From Osedax fenrisi (Eukaryota > Annelida > Polychaeta > Sabellida > Siboglinidae), in the NCBI GenBank assembly GCA_964019155.1, contig OZ025244.1:45816954-45880953 (forward strand): a DNA stretch of 64,000 nt, read 5' to 3'. The notes beneath the pieces are model-generated. The model did no database searches. It was not told where the DNA came from and saw only the letters and a program-made list of their open reading frames with translations. Position numbers and translations under genes: made by a program. Shown in pieces: positions 1 through 11,890 of the stretch. Within the stretch, counting starts at the first letter, position 1. The number at the start of each line of letters is the position of its first letter.

Positions 1-59
1 CAACAGTCAATATACTTTCACCTTCGAGATAACAACTACGTTAGCAAATATTTATACTA

Positions 60-900
60 TATCAACTATATATTTATTATTGTATTCTTATTTCGGGACA
101 GTAAAAGTTCTCCAAACAGCACGGTTCATAATAGCTACTCTCATCTCGCTCACCGGTATACCAGTTTCGCGTTCCAGATTCCTGATGTAGCTTTCTGGTG
201 GCCTTCCCTGTCTTCTAGTTCCATGAGTTAGTTCCCAAAGAACTAGATCCGAAATAACTTCATCATCTCTACGTTTAATATAATTCGTAGAATTCGAGTA
301 TATATGCCATCGAGTTGTTTAAGTAGTGTTTTTGCGAGGGTCCAAGTCTCACATCCGTACAGCATAACCGATTCAACTGTTGTATTCATGAGTCTAAGTT
401 TTAGTTTCCTACTAAGAGTTGATTATCAGATATTCCTCATTTGATAACATGTTCTCCAAGCAAGCGCTTTTCTGATTTTCAAATCTTTTGCACTGCTGTT
501 TATACATGCCCCTAGGTACTTGAAGTCTTCAATGCTTTTCAGATTTGACCTATCTATAGCTTTGATTTCAAACTGTTGATTAGTATTGTAACTCATGTAT
601 TTCGTTTTCCCTGTATTCATCCTTAGTCCTACTCATTTTGCTGATTTTCGACTCTAGTGAGCATCTCTTAGGCTTCTTTGATACCTTCACTTAATATGCA
701 ATATCATCTGCGAAGTCCATATATATATATTTACTAAAATAAAAATCACTCAATCCACAGCAATCCATGATATCCAGTAACGTGTTGCCTTCGAGATGAC
801 TACATCAGTCCATGATAATCAATGACTTGGAGCCTTAGAGATGAAAATAGCAGTCTGTGCTGCCTTCGTGATTATCATAAATCTCCGTGAAGCCCTCATT
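60..900 (-). pseudogene. Decayed non-LTR retrotransposon (LINE), reverse transcriptase 3' part
   Basis: Read on the minus strand, three frames together give pieces of a LINE reverse transcriptase. A DFADDIA catalytic motif lies near 715-690, followed by KTKYMSYN, then FKYLGACINSSAKDLKIRKA (about 530-460), then a tail with GRPPESYIRNLERETGIP near 215-150. This order (FADD box, FKYLG box, C-terminal tail) is that of non-LTR reverse transcriptases. The longest open piece is 64 codons (620-426), and stops and frameshifts separate the pieces, so the copy is dead. The 5' part is missing. The clade is not resolved. It is oriented opposite to a similar remnant at 2.2-3.7 kb. Confidence 0.75.
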
Positions 901-1640
901 AGATACATGCTAGTAGCATGATTCCATATGCAACCTTATTATATTTAGTATTTAATAGAACGTGGAATAAATATTCCGCCTGAAGGAATATAATGTGAAA
1001 ATGTAGTCATCATGACTTACATTGGGACATTATATTTTCTGTCGACGCTGCATGCGTTCAGATGTGTTTAACATTACTCAGCTGTGCTGGATGCAATTAT
1101 TATTATCCATAAAATGTAATTGTTTTCCCCCAAATAAAGTGTAAAATCATTTATTGAGTTGTCCTCCTCATTTGGCCTAAAATAATCATATCACAATATA
1201 TAATGTATATTACAATTTATAATAATAATTTATCATATTTAAACTCTATACACATTCGAGTGTGATTACATACATGCATACTTTTTCAATAATATATAAT
1301 AGATATATATGTTAAAACTATTAATAGTATATATAGTATGCTAGGTTTATTTCAATTTAATTCTTTCCAAAGCATTGGTCCAATATTTGAAATAATATAA
1401 CCATTTATGTTCTTACTTTAATTATAGTAATCATATACTTTTATATTGATTAATATTAAATAATAATTGCATATATAATTAACTTATAAATTTTATAACT
1501 ATTTATATATATATATATATCTCTATATATTTATATATAACCTATATGCTTTATTTATAAATACTAAAGAATATATACATAGATCATCTATATATAGATA
1601 TAAAGTTATAAATAGCTTCCAGTAAATAATATAATAGAAG
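901..1640. other. AT-rich spacer without recognisable gene
   Basis: This stretch is AT-rich with short (TA)n runs. No open frame with recognisable sequence and no clear repeat was seen on either strand. Confidence 0.6.
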
Positions 1641-1669
1641 TTTTGGGCCCAAAGTATAATAACTTTTAG

Positions 1670-2155
1670 GCGCAAATTCGACGCTTTTGGGCGCTCCAGT
1701 TCCGAATCGATATTGAATTCGACGCTTTTGGGCGCAACAGCGTCCAAAGTACAATAGGATTTTAGGCGCAAATTCGACGCTTTTGGGCGCTTCAGTTCCG
1801 AATCGATATTGAATTCGACGCTTTTGGGCGCTTCAGTTCCGAATCGATATTGAATTCGTCGTAAATTCGACGCTTTTGGGCGCAAAGCGTCCAAAGAACA
1901 AAAGGATTTTAGGCGCAAATTCGACGCTTTTGGGTGCTTCAGTTCCGAATCGATATTGAATTCGTCGCAAATTCGACGCTTTTGGACGCTTCAGTTCCGA
2001 ATCGATATTGAATTCGTCGCAAATTCGACGCTTTTGGGCGCAACAGCGTCCAAAGTACAATAGAACAATTTGACGCTTTTGGGCACAAATTGTCATCAAA
2101 GTGACGAATTAATTCCGGAACTTTTAGGCGCATGGCGTCCAAAAGCGTCGAATAT
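1670..2155. repeat. Complex satellite with GACGCTTTTGGGCGC core
   Basis: The core CGACGCTTTTGGGCGC (with variants) recurs at about 1679, 1720, 1775, 1816, 1868, 1922, 1974, 2026 and 2069, so the spacing alternates between about 41 and 52-55 bp. Most units continue with CAGTTCCGAATCGATATTGAATTCG. Some carry a different module, GCGTCCAAAGTACAATAGG. An inverted partial copy of the core (GCGTCCAAAAGCGTCGAA) lies near 2135. The unit is CpG-rich in an AT-rich background. Several overlapping minus-strand open frames here are by-products of the repeat and not genes. Confidence 0.85.
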
Positions 2156-2224
2156 ATTGTTTGCTGGGTTAACGTACATATCAAACACAAGAGTCACTGA
2201 ATAAATATAATACTAAGAAAAAGG

Positions 2225-3720
2225 CCAGAGTTGTGGAAAGTAAAAATGGCAATATTTTAACAGAGGACTCAAAAATAGTCAAAAGATGGACAGAATATTG
2301 CAAAGCACTCTATAAATATCCATTAAATCCAGATGAAATTATACTTAATGATGATCGAGATGCATGCGTAGAAGAAAACTTGATGATTTTAAAATCAGTA
2401 GTGAAATACGCATCCCAAGTTAGATAATTATAAAGGCGGTGCACAAATGGTGACAACAATGAATTTATTTTTCCAGAAAATATGGGATAAGAAAGAACTG
2501 CCCGATGCATGGGCACAATCGTTAATTATTCCGATGACAAAGAAAGATGACCTAAAGAAGTGTGACAAATATATAACTATTAGCCTGATAGAAAACCCAA
2601 GCAAGATCATGCTGAGAATTATTTTAAATCGATTCAATCCAATATCAGAAAATATCCTAGATGAAAGGCAAGCATGTTTCAGGTAGAAAAGAAGCACAAT
2701 CGAACATATATTAAACATGATAATTATGGCAGAGAAACATATTGAACATGGAAGATAATTATACCATAACTTTGTTGACTTCAAAAAGACATTTGATCGA
2801 GTCTGGCATTAAGGATTATGGAAAGTAATAAGACACTTCAATATTATGAAAATATTATTGCATAATCGAAAATCTTTATAAAAAACAAACAGTGCCGTTT
2901 TGGTTAACAACAAAACAGGGACATTCTTTAATACGTCACCAGGAGTACGACAAGGATGCATTTTATCACAACACTCTTTAACATATTCTTAGAAAAGATC
3001 ATGAAATATACACTAGAAGATCATTTCATCACATAGCCGTTGGAGGATATGAACTATTTAATCTAAGATTTGCAGACGACATCGATCTGATGGCAGGATC
3101 AAACACAAAGCTGTAAGAACTCACAAACAAACACTGTAAGTCTCAGCGACATATGTATGGAGGGCATCTACGATAAAAGTAAAATATTGGTCAACGAATT
3201 CGAGAATAATGAGACAGCTGAAGTGATAATGATAACCATGAACGATGGACGAAAGATAAAAAAAGTGAAACATAGATTAATCTCTGTTTCACTTTTTCCA
3301 TCTTTCGTTATTGTCACACCAAAGTATTTGAATGTATCTACTACTTCAAGAGGTTCATCGTTAATTAACATAATAATGGCGACAACAACCTCTGTGTTAG
3401 TTCGCTAGGAACTATATGGAAGATTCGAAACATATAAGTTATTGTTATCTATATGATATAACTATAGATAAAAATACTACTATACAAATTACTAATATTG
3501 TCTATACTACTTTACGGCTGCGAAACTTTGATACTAACATAAAGACTGGAAAGTAAAATTACGTCATTTGAGCATAAAGCCTATAGAATAATCCTGGTGA
3601 TTACCTACATAGATAGAAAAACAAATGATTATGTATGCCAAATAATTGTTAATTGCATAGGTCAAGTTGAGAATATCGATATTCTATTAGGATCCTATCA
3701 ACAGTAAAGAGAAGAAATAT
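2225..3720 (+). pseudogene. Decayed LINE reverse transcriptase remnant with internal inversion
   Basis: Plus-strand pieces in shifting frames follow the order of a non-LTR reverse transcriptase: KRWTEYCKALYKYP (about 2283), IWDKKELPDAWAQSLIIPM (about 2480), ISLIENPSKIMLRIILNR (about 2579), a VDFKKTFDRVWH-like motif A (about 2773), GVRQG-like motif B (about 2945), LRFADDIDLMAGS (about 3065), and a SILLYGCE box (about 3505). Numerous stops and shifts show that it is inactive. The FKYFGVTITKDGKSE box, which should follow on the plus strand, instead reads on the minus strand at about 3345-3300, so a short internal segment is inverted. No product is expected. Confidence 0.8.
3249..3308. repeat. 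Imperfect 24-bp inverted repeat inside the LINE remnant
   Basis: Arms 3249-3272 and 3285-3308 are inverted copies (ACGAAAGAT..AAAAGTGAAACA) with a few mismatches and a 12-nt loop. They mark the junction where the LINE coding order flips strand. Confidence 0.8.
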
Positions 3721-4561
3721 GTAATATGTTGATCACAATATATTCTACTTGATTCATTAATATACAATGCTCATACTTGGAATATATGTGGAGACTTAAA
3801 TGTTATAGCCTTAAGGATATATATATATATATCTATATCTATACTTTTGGGAAAATAAGCAGGAAACACAAAATCCATGCTTTCTCTGTTTGTGAAATAT
3901 TCGTGCATATGATAATCATTATATATAATGTGATTTGTCAGTTAAAGATAATTTAGTTATTTATTTTAACCTGGTTCATACAAGTTTATGTCACAATCGC
4001 TTATTAATCCAGGCATATTATATATTCACTAATGATATCATATTACCTCAATTACACATTAAACTTAGATTAATGAGGAATTTTGTTAAATAATTGGATA
4101 AGGAGGGGTATGATTTTACTCATGTACAACAACTATTTCCACATATCATTGAAACTAAGTTAAGGAGGTAATTTATGATGAACCAACAAATAGGGAGTTA
4201 ATGAGAAATACTAATTTTTATTATATATTAATATATTGAATTATGATCTGACTAGTTTTAGAGTCAAGTATTACAATTTTCTCGCAAATAATAAATGTAC
4301 ATAATATGTAAATATTGTGGAAGACTTGCTTCTATGTTTTATATATATATATATATATATATGAGCCTGCGTGTCCTTAAAGTGTCATTGTAGGGAAGGG
4401 GGGTGTTTTAATAAATTACGCTACAATTACGATTACGATATAGGATATAAATAAATAACGCAATATTAATCATAATTCGATGAATGGCGAAATGCAGCTC
4501 GGCCCAAAAATCCTTTAAGAGCGGGTGGGAGTGGGGGAGGGCGGGCGGGGTAGTCGTATTT
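3721..4561. other. AT-rich spacer with short GC-rich end
   Basis: No gene was recognised. The last 60 bases (about 4500-4560) are G-rich, with runs of G on the plus strand, leading into the G-rich tandem repeats that follow. Confidence 0.5.
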
Positions 4562-4721
4562 TTATCGTTATACTAACGGAGTTTGTTGGGTTTTTGGTTG
4601 GGTTTGGGTTTAGCTATACAGTTCGTAGACCCCGACGTGTTTTTATATCGTTATACTAACGGAGTTGGTTGGGTGTTGGGTTGGGTTTGGGTTTAGCTAT
4701 ACAGTTCGTAGACCCCGACGT
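4562..4721 (+). repeat. Two tandem copies of an approximately 80-bp G-rich unit
   Basis: The block beginning TTTTTATCGTTATACTAACG and ending GTTCGTAGACCCCGACG occurs twice in direct succession with minor differences. Each copy contains a TTGGGTTTGGGTTTAGC stretch similar to the longer array just downstream. Confidence 0.85.
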
Positions 4722-4859
4722 TGTTATGGTTATGTTCTCCTCGCATATAGAATAGGTCAGTTGTCGTGTCCTCGATGCAGACACACGATCCACTTATTGT
4801 TAGCCACACCAAATTGACAAGTCGCATTCGCTGTATTCCGTTACCTAATTCATATAGAT

Positions 4860-5030
4860 ATTGGTTGGTTTTGGGTTTGGGTTTGGGTTTAAGTTTGGGT
4901 TTAAGTTTGAGTTTTGGTTTGGGTTTATGTTTGAGTTTGGGTTTGGGTTTGGGTTTAAGTTTGGGTTTAAGTTTGAGTTTGGGTTTGGGTTTATGTTTGG
5001 GTTTATGTTTGAGTTTGGGTTTGTGTTTTT
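4860..5030 (+). repeat. Degenerate telomere-like (TTTGGG)n array
   Basis: About 28 hexamers, mainly TTTGGG with TTTAAG, TTTGAG, TTTATG and TTTTGG variants, run in one orientation. The period of six and the G/T strand bias resemble telomeric DNA, but the canonical animal TTAGGG unit is rare or absent. The 102-codon frame across it is an artefact of the repeat. Confidence 0.85.
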
Positions 5031-5039
5031 ACTATAATA

Positions 5040-7610
5040 TAGTATATTTTATTGGCCGGTATTTTAATACATAGGTGTGAATTTGAAAATAATTTATGAC
5101 TCCGTAATTATAGAAATACGCATATCGTTACTTACCCATTTACTCTTCGTATTAATTATATCTACGTTATGCCTTCGAGTACTAATGATTTAGAGCTATA
5201 TTCGCGATGTAATCTTACCTATAGTATAAAGTACCTATCAGTGCATCTAGACTATTTACCTGATAATTATGTTGACTATATTGAATAACAAGTAAAGTGC
5301 TTTAATCAGAATATGTTGACAATGAAGATAGATAGGGTCAAGGAATCGTAAGTATGACAATCCTAGATGATTAGTGTTGAATTCTAAAAAAAGGGATAGG
5401 CCTATAAAAGACTTAAAATAAAACAAAATATTGTAATAATCTTTAATCAATGATTATTATATTATTAGCTATGTACATTATTATTTGTAATCATTATATA
5501 TTAAAATATACCAATACTATTGAAATTAATTCAATACATTTCCGTTACTTTTCTTTAAGTTTCCAATATTTATGATTTTTTTAAAAATTTTCAAGGTAAA
5601 ATAAATAATAATTTGATATGATCTAAAAAAAAATAATTATATAATTGAAATCAGTGTGAACAACTAGTTTAGAATCAGTTATCAGAACCCAGACTTCAGA
5701 AATTGTTTTCAAATTTTATCATTATCATAATGATTACATATTTATAATCATAGTGATTTTGATCAAATATAGTAATATTTGTAATAATCATTAGAAAATA
5801 ACATTATGTAGTATCTGGGAGTATTGAATAATCAGAATATTATAACAAATATACTAAATTACTTATTTTAAATAAAATGGGATTAATCTACAAGTATCGC
5901 TCATTGGTAGCGAACCAGTTCGCTTTGCATGTGAAAGGCCCAGGGTTCACTTTTAAAATAATTTGTTAAACATAAAAAAATAAATATATTTATATCTGTG
6001 ATATATCTAAATAATGTATAATTTTGAATCCTTCATCAATTTATTTATTTTCTTGTCATATTCTTTGTAACATGTTATTTAATATCTTTGATTTACTCTT
6101 CTTAACAGTCTGCGATAGGAAATGTTTTCATTAAAGTTATGAATAATGAACATTTCATCTTCATTATTATGCTTTGTATCGCTGCTATTGACAATGTATC
6201 TACGCAATATCAATCTTTTCCAGGTTATTATATAACTTTATAATTGTATATCTCCGTCTTTTTGAATATATTTTATAATCTCTTTTATGCTAGCTAGGTA
6301 TATTTTCTATGGATATTAATGGTGTAATGAGAATTATTACAGAACAAATTTCCTATAAAAAAAAAGGAAAAAAGTTTTCTATAAATATATATATATATAT
6401 ATTCAACTATACAAATATTTATATTGGTGAAATTTAGTCAGACATTATGCAATATTAATATTATCTTTTTCAATCTGCGCATTGTTCTCACAAAGATTCC
6501 ATTCTGTTGTTCTAATGTAGTATCTTATAAGTCCTATCCTACAAGGTGTCCACTTGACACTTTCCTTCTATAGTAAGAATCGAACACGGACCGTACTCGC
6601 TAGAATCGTGTTCGAGGTTTAGTTGTTTGATTATAAAACATGAATATCGGAGCTTTCAATAAACAGTCTTTAATTTTCTCCATATGGAGATATAAATCTA
6701 AATAGCTCCTTCTCGTTCGCAACATCATATATAATACATCATTTTTCAATAACTGTGAAATAGAATTAGTTAAATCAGAATAATTATGAATATATATATA
6801 GGCATACTAAGGTACACATTCCAAATATTAATACCTTTACAATATTAATCTTTTAGTGTTTCATAATATTTTGTGGCTTCAATTTTCTTTTGTTTTTTTT
6901 TCTTAATTTGATTATTCTTCTTATTTTTCTATTACTTTAAACCACATTTCATTATTACTAGTCCCCTGAATGTTACACCGTATGCTCTAAATTGCGGATT
7001 TGTTAAATGTAATACCATATTCTACAAATCGCTTTAAAAAGATGTTAAGATTAAGATTACGAAAGTGTTCATCTTTACCATGAATTATAATATATTATCT
7101 GTATATGCAGATGCATGAAATACAAATATCACCGTCAAGTTGAGATAATCACTGTGTTCTATTTATTAGGGATCTTTGGAATATCTCACTAACGACATTA
7201 ATACCGGATTATATTCTAGGCTACCTATACCTACCGGTCTATCTTCAACAATGATTAGTAATGATGAAGTATGATATACATTAATATGCTAGTTGGTATC
7301 CATTGATTAAGTATGTCGTCGTAAATATCTTTAAATCTATAAGTTAGTATAGAATATACTATATAGGTGGTATACACTATACATAGTGGGTAATGTATGT
7401 CATTCACGGAGTATTGCACGATCTAGTAATTAGTATCTAAACATATCCTTATTTTTCAGCATTTCTTATCGATACATGTTATTTGTGATAACCATATGCT
7501 GTTACTTCTTCTACTCGTGTATAACTTTTAATTGTACTAATATTTTCAGTTGGGTTGATATCTTATCTGTAATCGATACACGTGTGTTCTTCTATCAGGC
7601 AACATCTACA
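5040..7610. other. AT-rich region, no gene seen
   Basis: Apart from the tRNA-like sequence near 5.9 kb, this stretch shows only low-complexity AT-rich sequence, short poly-A/T and (TA)n runs. A possible B-box-like GTGTTCGATTC lies on the minus strand near 6583-6573, without a recognisable A box. Confidence 0.5.
5888..5955 (+). pseudogene. tRNA-Ala(UGC)-like pseudogene
   Basis: The sequence GCTCATTGGTAGCG resembles a tRNA D arm. It is followed by an anticodon arm TTCGC-TTTGCAT-GTGAA (five pairs, loop carrying TGC) and then by GGCCCAGGGTTCAC, a B-box-like T-arm half. The 5' acceptor strand and the second half of the T stem and acceptor do not pair, so this looks like a truncated tRNA pseudogene or the head of a tRNA-derived SINE. 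Nothing SINE-like was recognised downstream. Confidence 0.6.
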
Positions 7611-7616
7611 AGCACA

Positions 7617-7708
7617 CATTTCATCTCCTTTGAGAATAGTTTCAGGTAAAATAACTGTTATAACTGGATATTTTACCTGAAACTCTGCTTCTCAAATGAG
7701 ATGAAATG
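7617..7708. repeat. Long hairpin (about 38-bp arms)
   Basis: The left arm (7617-7653, CATTTCATCTCC...CAGGTAAAATA) and right arm (7669-7708, TATTTTACCTG...GAGATGAAATG) are inverted copies with a few mismatches and a loop of about 15 nt. The outer 12 bases and inner 14 bases pair almost perfectly. It could be the remains of a small foldback element or a transcript hairpin; no coding capacity. Confidence 0.85.
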
Positions 7709-7975
7709 TATAAGACTATAGTCTTTTCCCATCCCTAAGTGTTTGTTACATATTTTAAATGTATTTATAATCGTTATTTTTGTGTTCATTTGTATACAAC
7801 TTATACAACCTATTAACATTTAAATACAATCTGCATAGTTAATTTATTTTTATTACTATAGTATATTTTATTACTATTCTATTACTATATATATATACGC
7901 ATAATCTTTATTTTAAATGGATCATCATAAGCTTTGCTTCAATATCTATCCGGGTTCTTATACCAAATTCTGAAT

Positions 7976-7978
<3 letters not shown>

Positions 7979-8046
<68 letters not shown>
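7979..8046. repeat. (AT)n microsatellite
   Basis: This is an uninterrupted AT dinucleotide tract of more than 60 bp. It is one of dozens in the window. Other long ones lie near 9640-9692, 20220-20295, 22566-22631, 29400-29440, 46076-46150, 47159-47222, 47764-47814, 47917-47962, 48485-48537, 48693-48733 and 62940-62982. Confidence 0.95.
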
Positions 8047-8052
<6 letters not shown>

Positions 8053-8271
8053 ATATACACATAAAGATATATGGTATAAATAATAAATATAACACAATTC
8101 TAGTAATAATAATAATAATATGTAAACAAAATCAACAATATCTATAGAATATATACTACTTCTCATTTCATTAGTGTATACACTAATTAAATGAGCAGTA
8201 ATATACGACCTACCCAATACATAGACAGTGATAACGTAACAATTTATATTAGATTACACATATTTTTAAAT

Positions 8272-8315
8272 ATACAAGTATACTTGTACAAGTATACTTG
8301 TACAAGTATACTTGT
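8272..8315. repeat. Three tandem palindromes ACAAGTATACTTGT
   Basis: The 14-bp palindrome ACAAGTATACTTGT occurs three times head to tail, so the whole tract is both a tandem and an inverted repeat. Confidence 0.85.
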
Positions 8316-8368
8316 AGTATTACCTCATCGATGTATAGTAATACTACTGAATTATTTAATGACGTTAT

Positions 8369-8650
8369 GCTTTCGGTAGCTGGGTAAAATGTGCGGTCGC
8401 CACTCCATACACAAGTGGGGTTTGCACCGTAACCCTGGTGCGGGTGGCAACAGAGTAATAGGTCTTGCCAAAGGACGACTATGATTTTTGGTTCGGGACT
8501 GCTTATTGAATAGATTATTCATGTATTCGCAGCTAACACTCCATATCTGGAGGTCTACTTCCCCTATCCACCACCTGGGGACCCGCTGGATGGGAGTTAA
8601 TATCTCCACACCAGTTTTTATGCCGAGCAAGCTCGACCTGGTAAGGTAAG
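8369..8650. mobile_element. 282-bp insertion with 12-bp target-site duplication (SINE or truncated LINE)
   Basis: A GC-richer block is flanked by perfect direct repeats TAATGACGTTAT at 8357-8368 and 8651-8662. It ends in GGTAAGGTAAG, a short tandem tail as seen at 3' ends of target-primed insertions, which suggests plus orientation. There are no terminal inverted repeats, so a DNA transposon is unlikely. No tRNA-like A/B box was recognised in it. A 92-codon minus frame covers it without similarity I can name. Best reading: a recent SINE or a 5'-truncated LINE end. Confidence 0.75.
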
Positions 8651-8662
8651 TAATGACGTTAT

Positions 8663-8981
8663 TGCATATGTCAATTTATTAACTTTCGATTATAAATATT
8701 TCTAAAATACATCGTACACTGAGTAATTAATTTTGAACTTTATTAAAAAATTATGATATATATTCAAAAATATTTGTAATCTAATATACATTGTTACGTT
8801 ATAACTGTGGTGAGTATACTCAACACATAGTCAACCTATATGTCGTATACTATTGTTTGTTTCATTAATGTAGAGTTTGTTGATTTTGTTTACATATTAT
8901 TATTATTATTATTATTACTAGAATGGTTTTATATCTGTTATTTATACCATATATCTTTATGTGTATATCTATTATAATATA

Positions 8982-9022
<41 letters not shown>

Positions 9023-9138
9023 ATATACCACTTATTTTCTCATATAGAAATATATTTTATATATAATACATTTATATATAAATACTATATGTATACATAT
9101 ACATGCATGTATGCATATATATACACATACGAACACTA

Positions 9139-9182
<44 letters not shown>

Positions 9183-9644
9183 AATACCGTATGTAGTAGT
9201 AGTGGCAGTAGTCATGTTATTTTAGTTGATGTTATTTTTAACTCTAGCAATTAGAGAAGCGGCTGTCACTATTAGAAGCTAGCCGATTATTACTCCCACC
9301 CCACCCCCACTATAAGCTTCTTATCCAATCAGAGTCGATTTATTAGCACCACTTTAATATATCGTACATGTTAGTTATTCAACAAGTTATTAGAAGTGTA
9401 TATGTTCCTTGTATACATTATACAGTATAGTTGTGTGTGTGTATGTATGTGCGTATACGTATATGTGTATGTATGTGTATGTGTATGTGTGATCATAAAT
9501 CACATATTAAAGATGCGTGATTAAAGATTAATTAGAGTTGTTATATGTTAAAGCCATAGATTTATAGTTTACACCTTGTGTACTATACACCTATAGTTAA
9601 AGCATGCACGCATACACACACATGTAAGTAGACGTGCTTAATAT

Positions 9645-9697
<53 letters not shown>

Positions 9698-11032
9698 TAC
9701 AATGTATATATATAATTAATGAATATACACACTATATATAGTAACATGTTATATCACTTTTAAGTAAGTACAAATTAAGTTTAAAATTAAAATATACAAT
9801 GAATTACCTATATATATATATATTAATTTTAAATATATTTATTACATTTGACTCCCGTATGCACGTTGCCTGCTATACTAATTAGAATACGAGTGAGCTA
9901 GTAGGTGGTGTAGGACGTAGGTATGTGATGTAGGTAGCCTATGCGGTCACCTAGTACCTCCCAAGTAGATAAGCTAGTCCTCGGAGGACTTGTCATTGAG
10001 ATCGCGCTCCTTTGATTGCGTTAATCCCACGTGACTTGTTTCGATTGTTTACGTTAACGTCGAGATTAGGACGAGAAAACGCGATAGAACGCGATAGAGG
10101 GCGATATAAAATGCGAGATATATATCATATATGGCGAGAGAAATTAAAACTGGTCTATGAAAAAGTGTTGTCTTCTCACAAGTATATAGAGACTATTCTA
10201 TTTACAAAAGGTACAATGCAACAAATATGTGCATTATACATTGTACAATGTACATTGTACACTTTATAATGAATTTTATATCGTAATCATCACATATTTA
10301 AAATTTCGATGCAAGCAAACGAATTTATAAATACATTTATATATTGCGTTTTAAACAATTACATGGAGTCGTAAACATCCGTTATACATCCGTTATACAT
10401 TGTATATATTGTATAACACTAACTAGATAAATAATAAATCAAAATTAAAACACATATTAACTACGTTTACTATTGTTATCCCCCCGTGCTTATTAATAAC
10501 TAATATGTATATGACTTATTTATCGGTATTATATGTATCCAATGTTTATATTCATGGTTCAATCAATGTATTGTTATATAAACATAATACGTCTAACTAT
10601 AAGATAACAATACCAGTATAGCGATTGATATTGATTGTCTAAAATACATATTCTACATATGATTATTATCACGAAATTGAAACATTATTTTAGATAAAAA
10701 AAAAGTGTTATTATAGATCTAGCTATCTCCTTAACTATATAACTATATTATTATCATCTATATTTTATTATAGCTATCTTATAGAAGACAACTACCGATC
10801 ATTACTCGATGTACCAACCCGGTGTAACCAGCTGACAATATATTGTACTATATATTGTACTATATATTATACTACTATAGTAGTTAGCGGTAGTCACCAA
10901 CTCTTGCTATCACGTGACTATAACAGGAACAATGGGCAGTGTGTGTGTCATGTGATACTGCCCAGTGTTCATGTGTATGTATACATACGGTATACCGTTA
11001 CTATAAAAGACATGTTATATATATGTGTATGT
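8663..11032. other. AT-rich region with one moderately GC-rich island
   Basis: The stretch is mostly (AT)n and AT-rich sequence. An island at about 9850-10130 contains CACGTG at 10028 and repeated CGCGATAGA-type words. The 85-codon plus frame there (10012-10269) has no recognisable features. A cluster of overlapping TGTACATTGTACA-type palindromes lies at about 10230-10262. No gene is called. Confidence 0.5.
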
Positions 11033-11890
11033 ATATAGGGGAAAGTCTCAAATTATCGACCCATCGGTATGCATACATAATTATTTGTAATAAATAATTC
11101 AATATTCAATATATTTATTTTAAATTTTGTAATTATGTTAATATTACGGCAATAAATAATTTTACTATTTTACAATGTTGATATAATTATATTGACACGA
11201 ATAAACAGGGGTCGGTAATTGTATAAATGTTCCTATTACCGACCCCCTAAAATACTCGTGGTAGAAATAATAGTAGTATTATAATATCCAATCAAAATAG
11301 TAGACATACATCTATGTATAGATGTAATGAATTATAAAACGCAAACAATTTATTTATTATTGAATTTAATTTTAATATTCATATTAAATTTATATTTATT
11401 ATATTAAAATAGTGTATATTAAAATAATAATTATTATTTAATATTAATTTATTAATCAATATTTATATAATTAAAAGGAATCATGAATCCTTATTCTATA
11501 TAAATGATACATAAAATTAACTTACCAACTTTAAATTAAAACATGGATATATTTTAATTGGATAATATAAATAACAGGGGGTCGGTATTAAGGTAATTTA
11601 GGGGGTCGGTAATAGAAAAATAATATGTGTCTATATAAATAAGATATTTCAGTTAATGCTTATTCAAATTAAAGTATTTTTATAATGTTTATGAACATTT
11701 AGTTAATATACAATATTAGGCATTCTATTATGTTTTTTTTAAATTAATAAAGTAATTACAATGATTTAAAAAAGTTATTATTCAAATATTTATAAATTAA
11801 AACTAGACTATTACATTTTCTCAAATAACAATTTAGGGTTGAAAATATTGAAAAACAAAATACTTTTTTCAAAATTACTTACAATTATTC
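11033..11890 (+). mobile_element. Non-autonomous inverted-repeat element, subfamily B (right end missing)
   Basis: It starts TATAGGGGAAAGTCTCAAAT and aligns by eye, over most of its length and in the opposite orientation, with the element at 41437-42386 (shared words include GTAATTA, TAGAAATAATAGTAGTATT, ATCCAATCAAAATAGTAGA and ACAATGATTTAAAAAAGTTA). It contains iterated GGGGTCGGTAAT in both orientations (about 11208, 11236, 11576, 11600). The expected closing inverted end is absent: the sequence passes directly into the subfamily A element at 11891. It encodes no protein that I can see. Confidence 0.7.

Noticed and set aside
8352..8630. 92-residue minus-strand protein
   Set aside because: It lies within the 282-bp retroposon and runs into the flanking target duplication; no family recognised.
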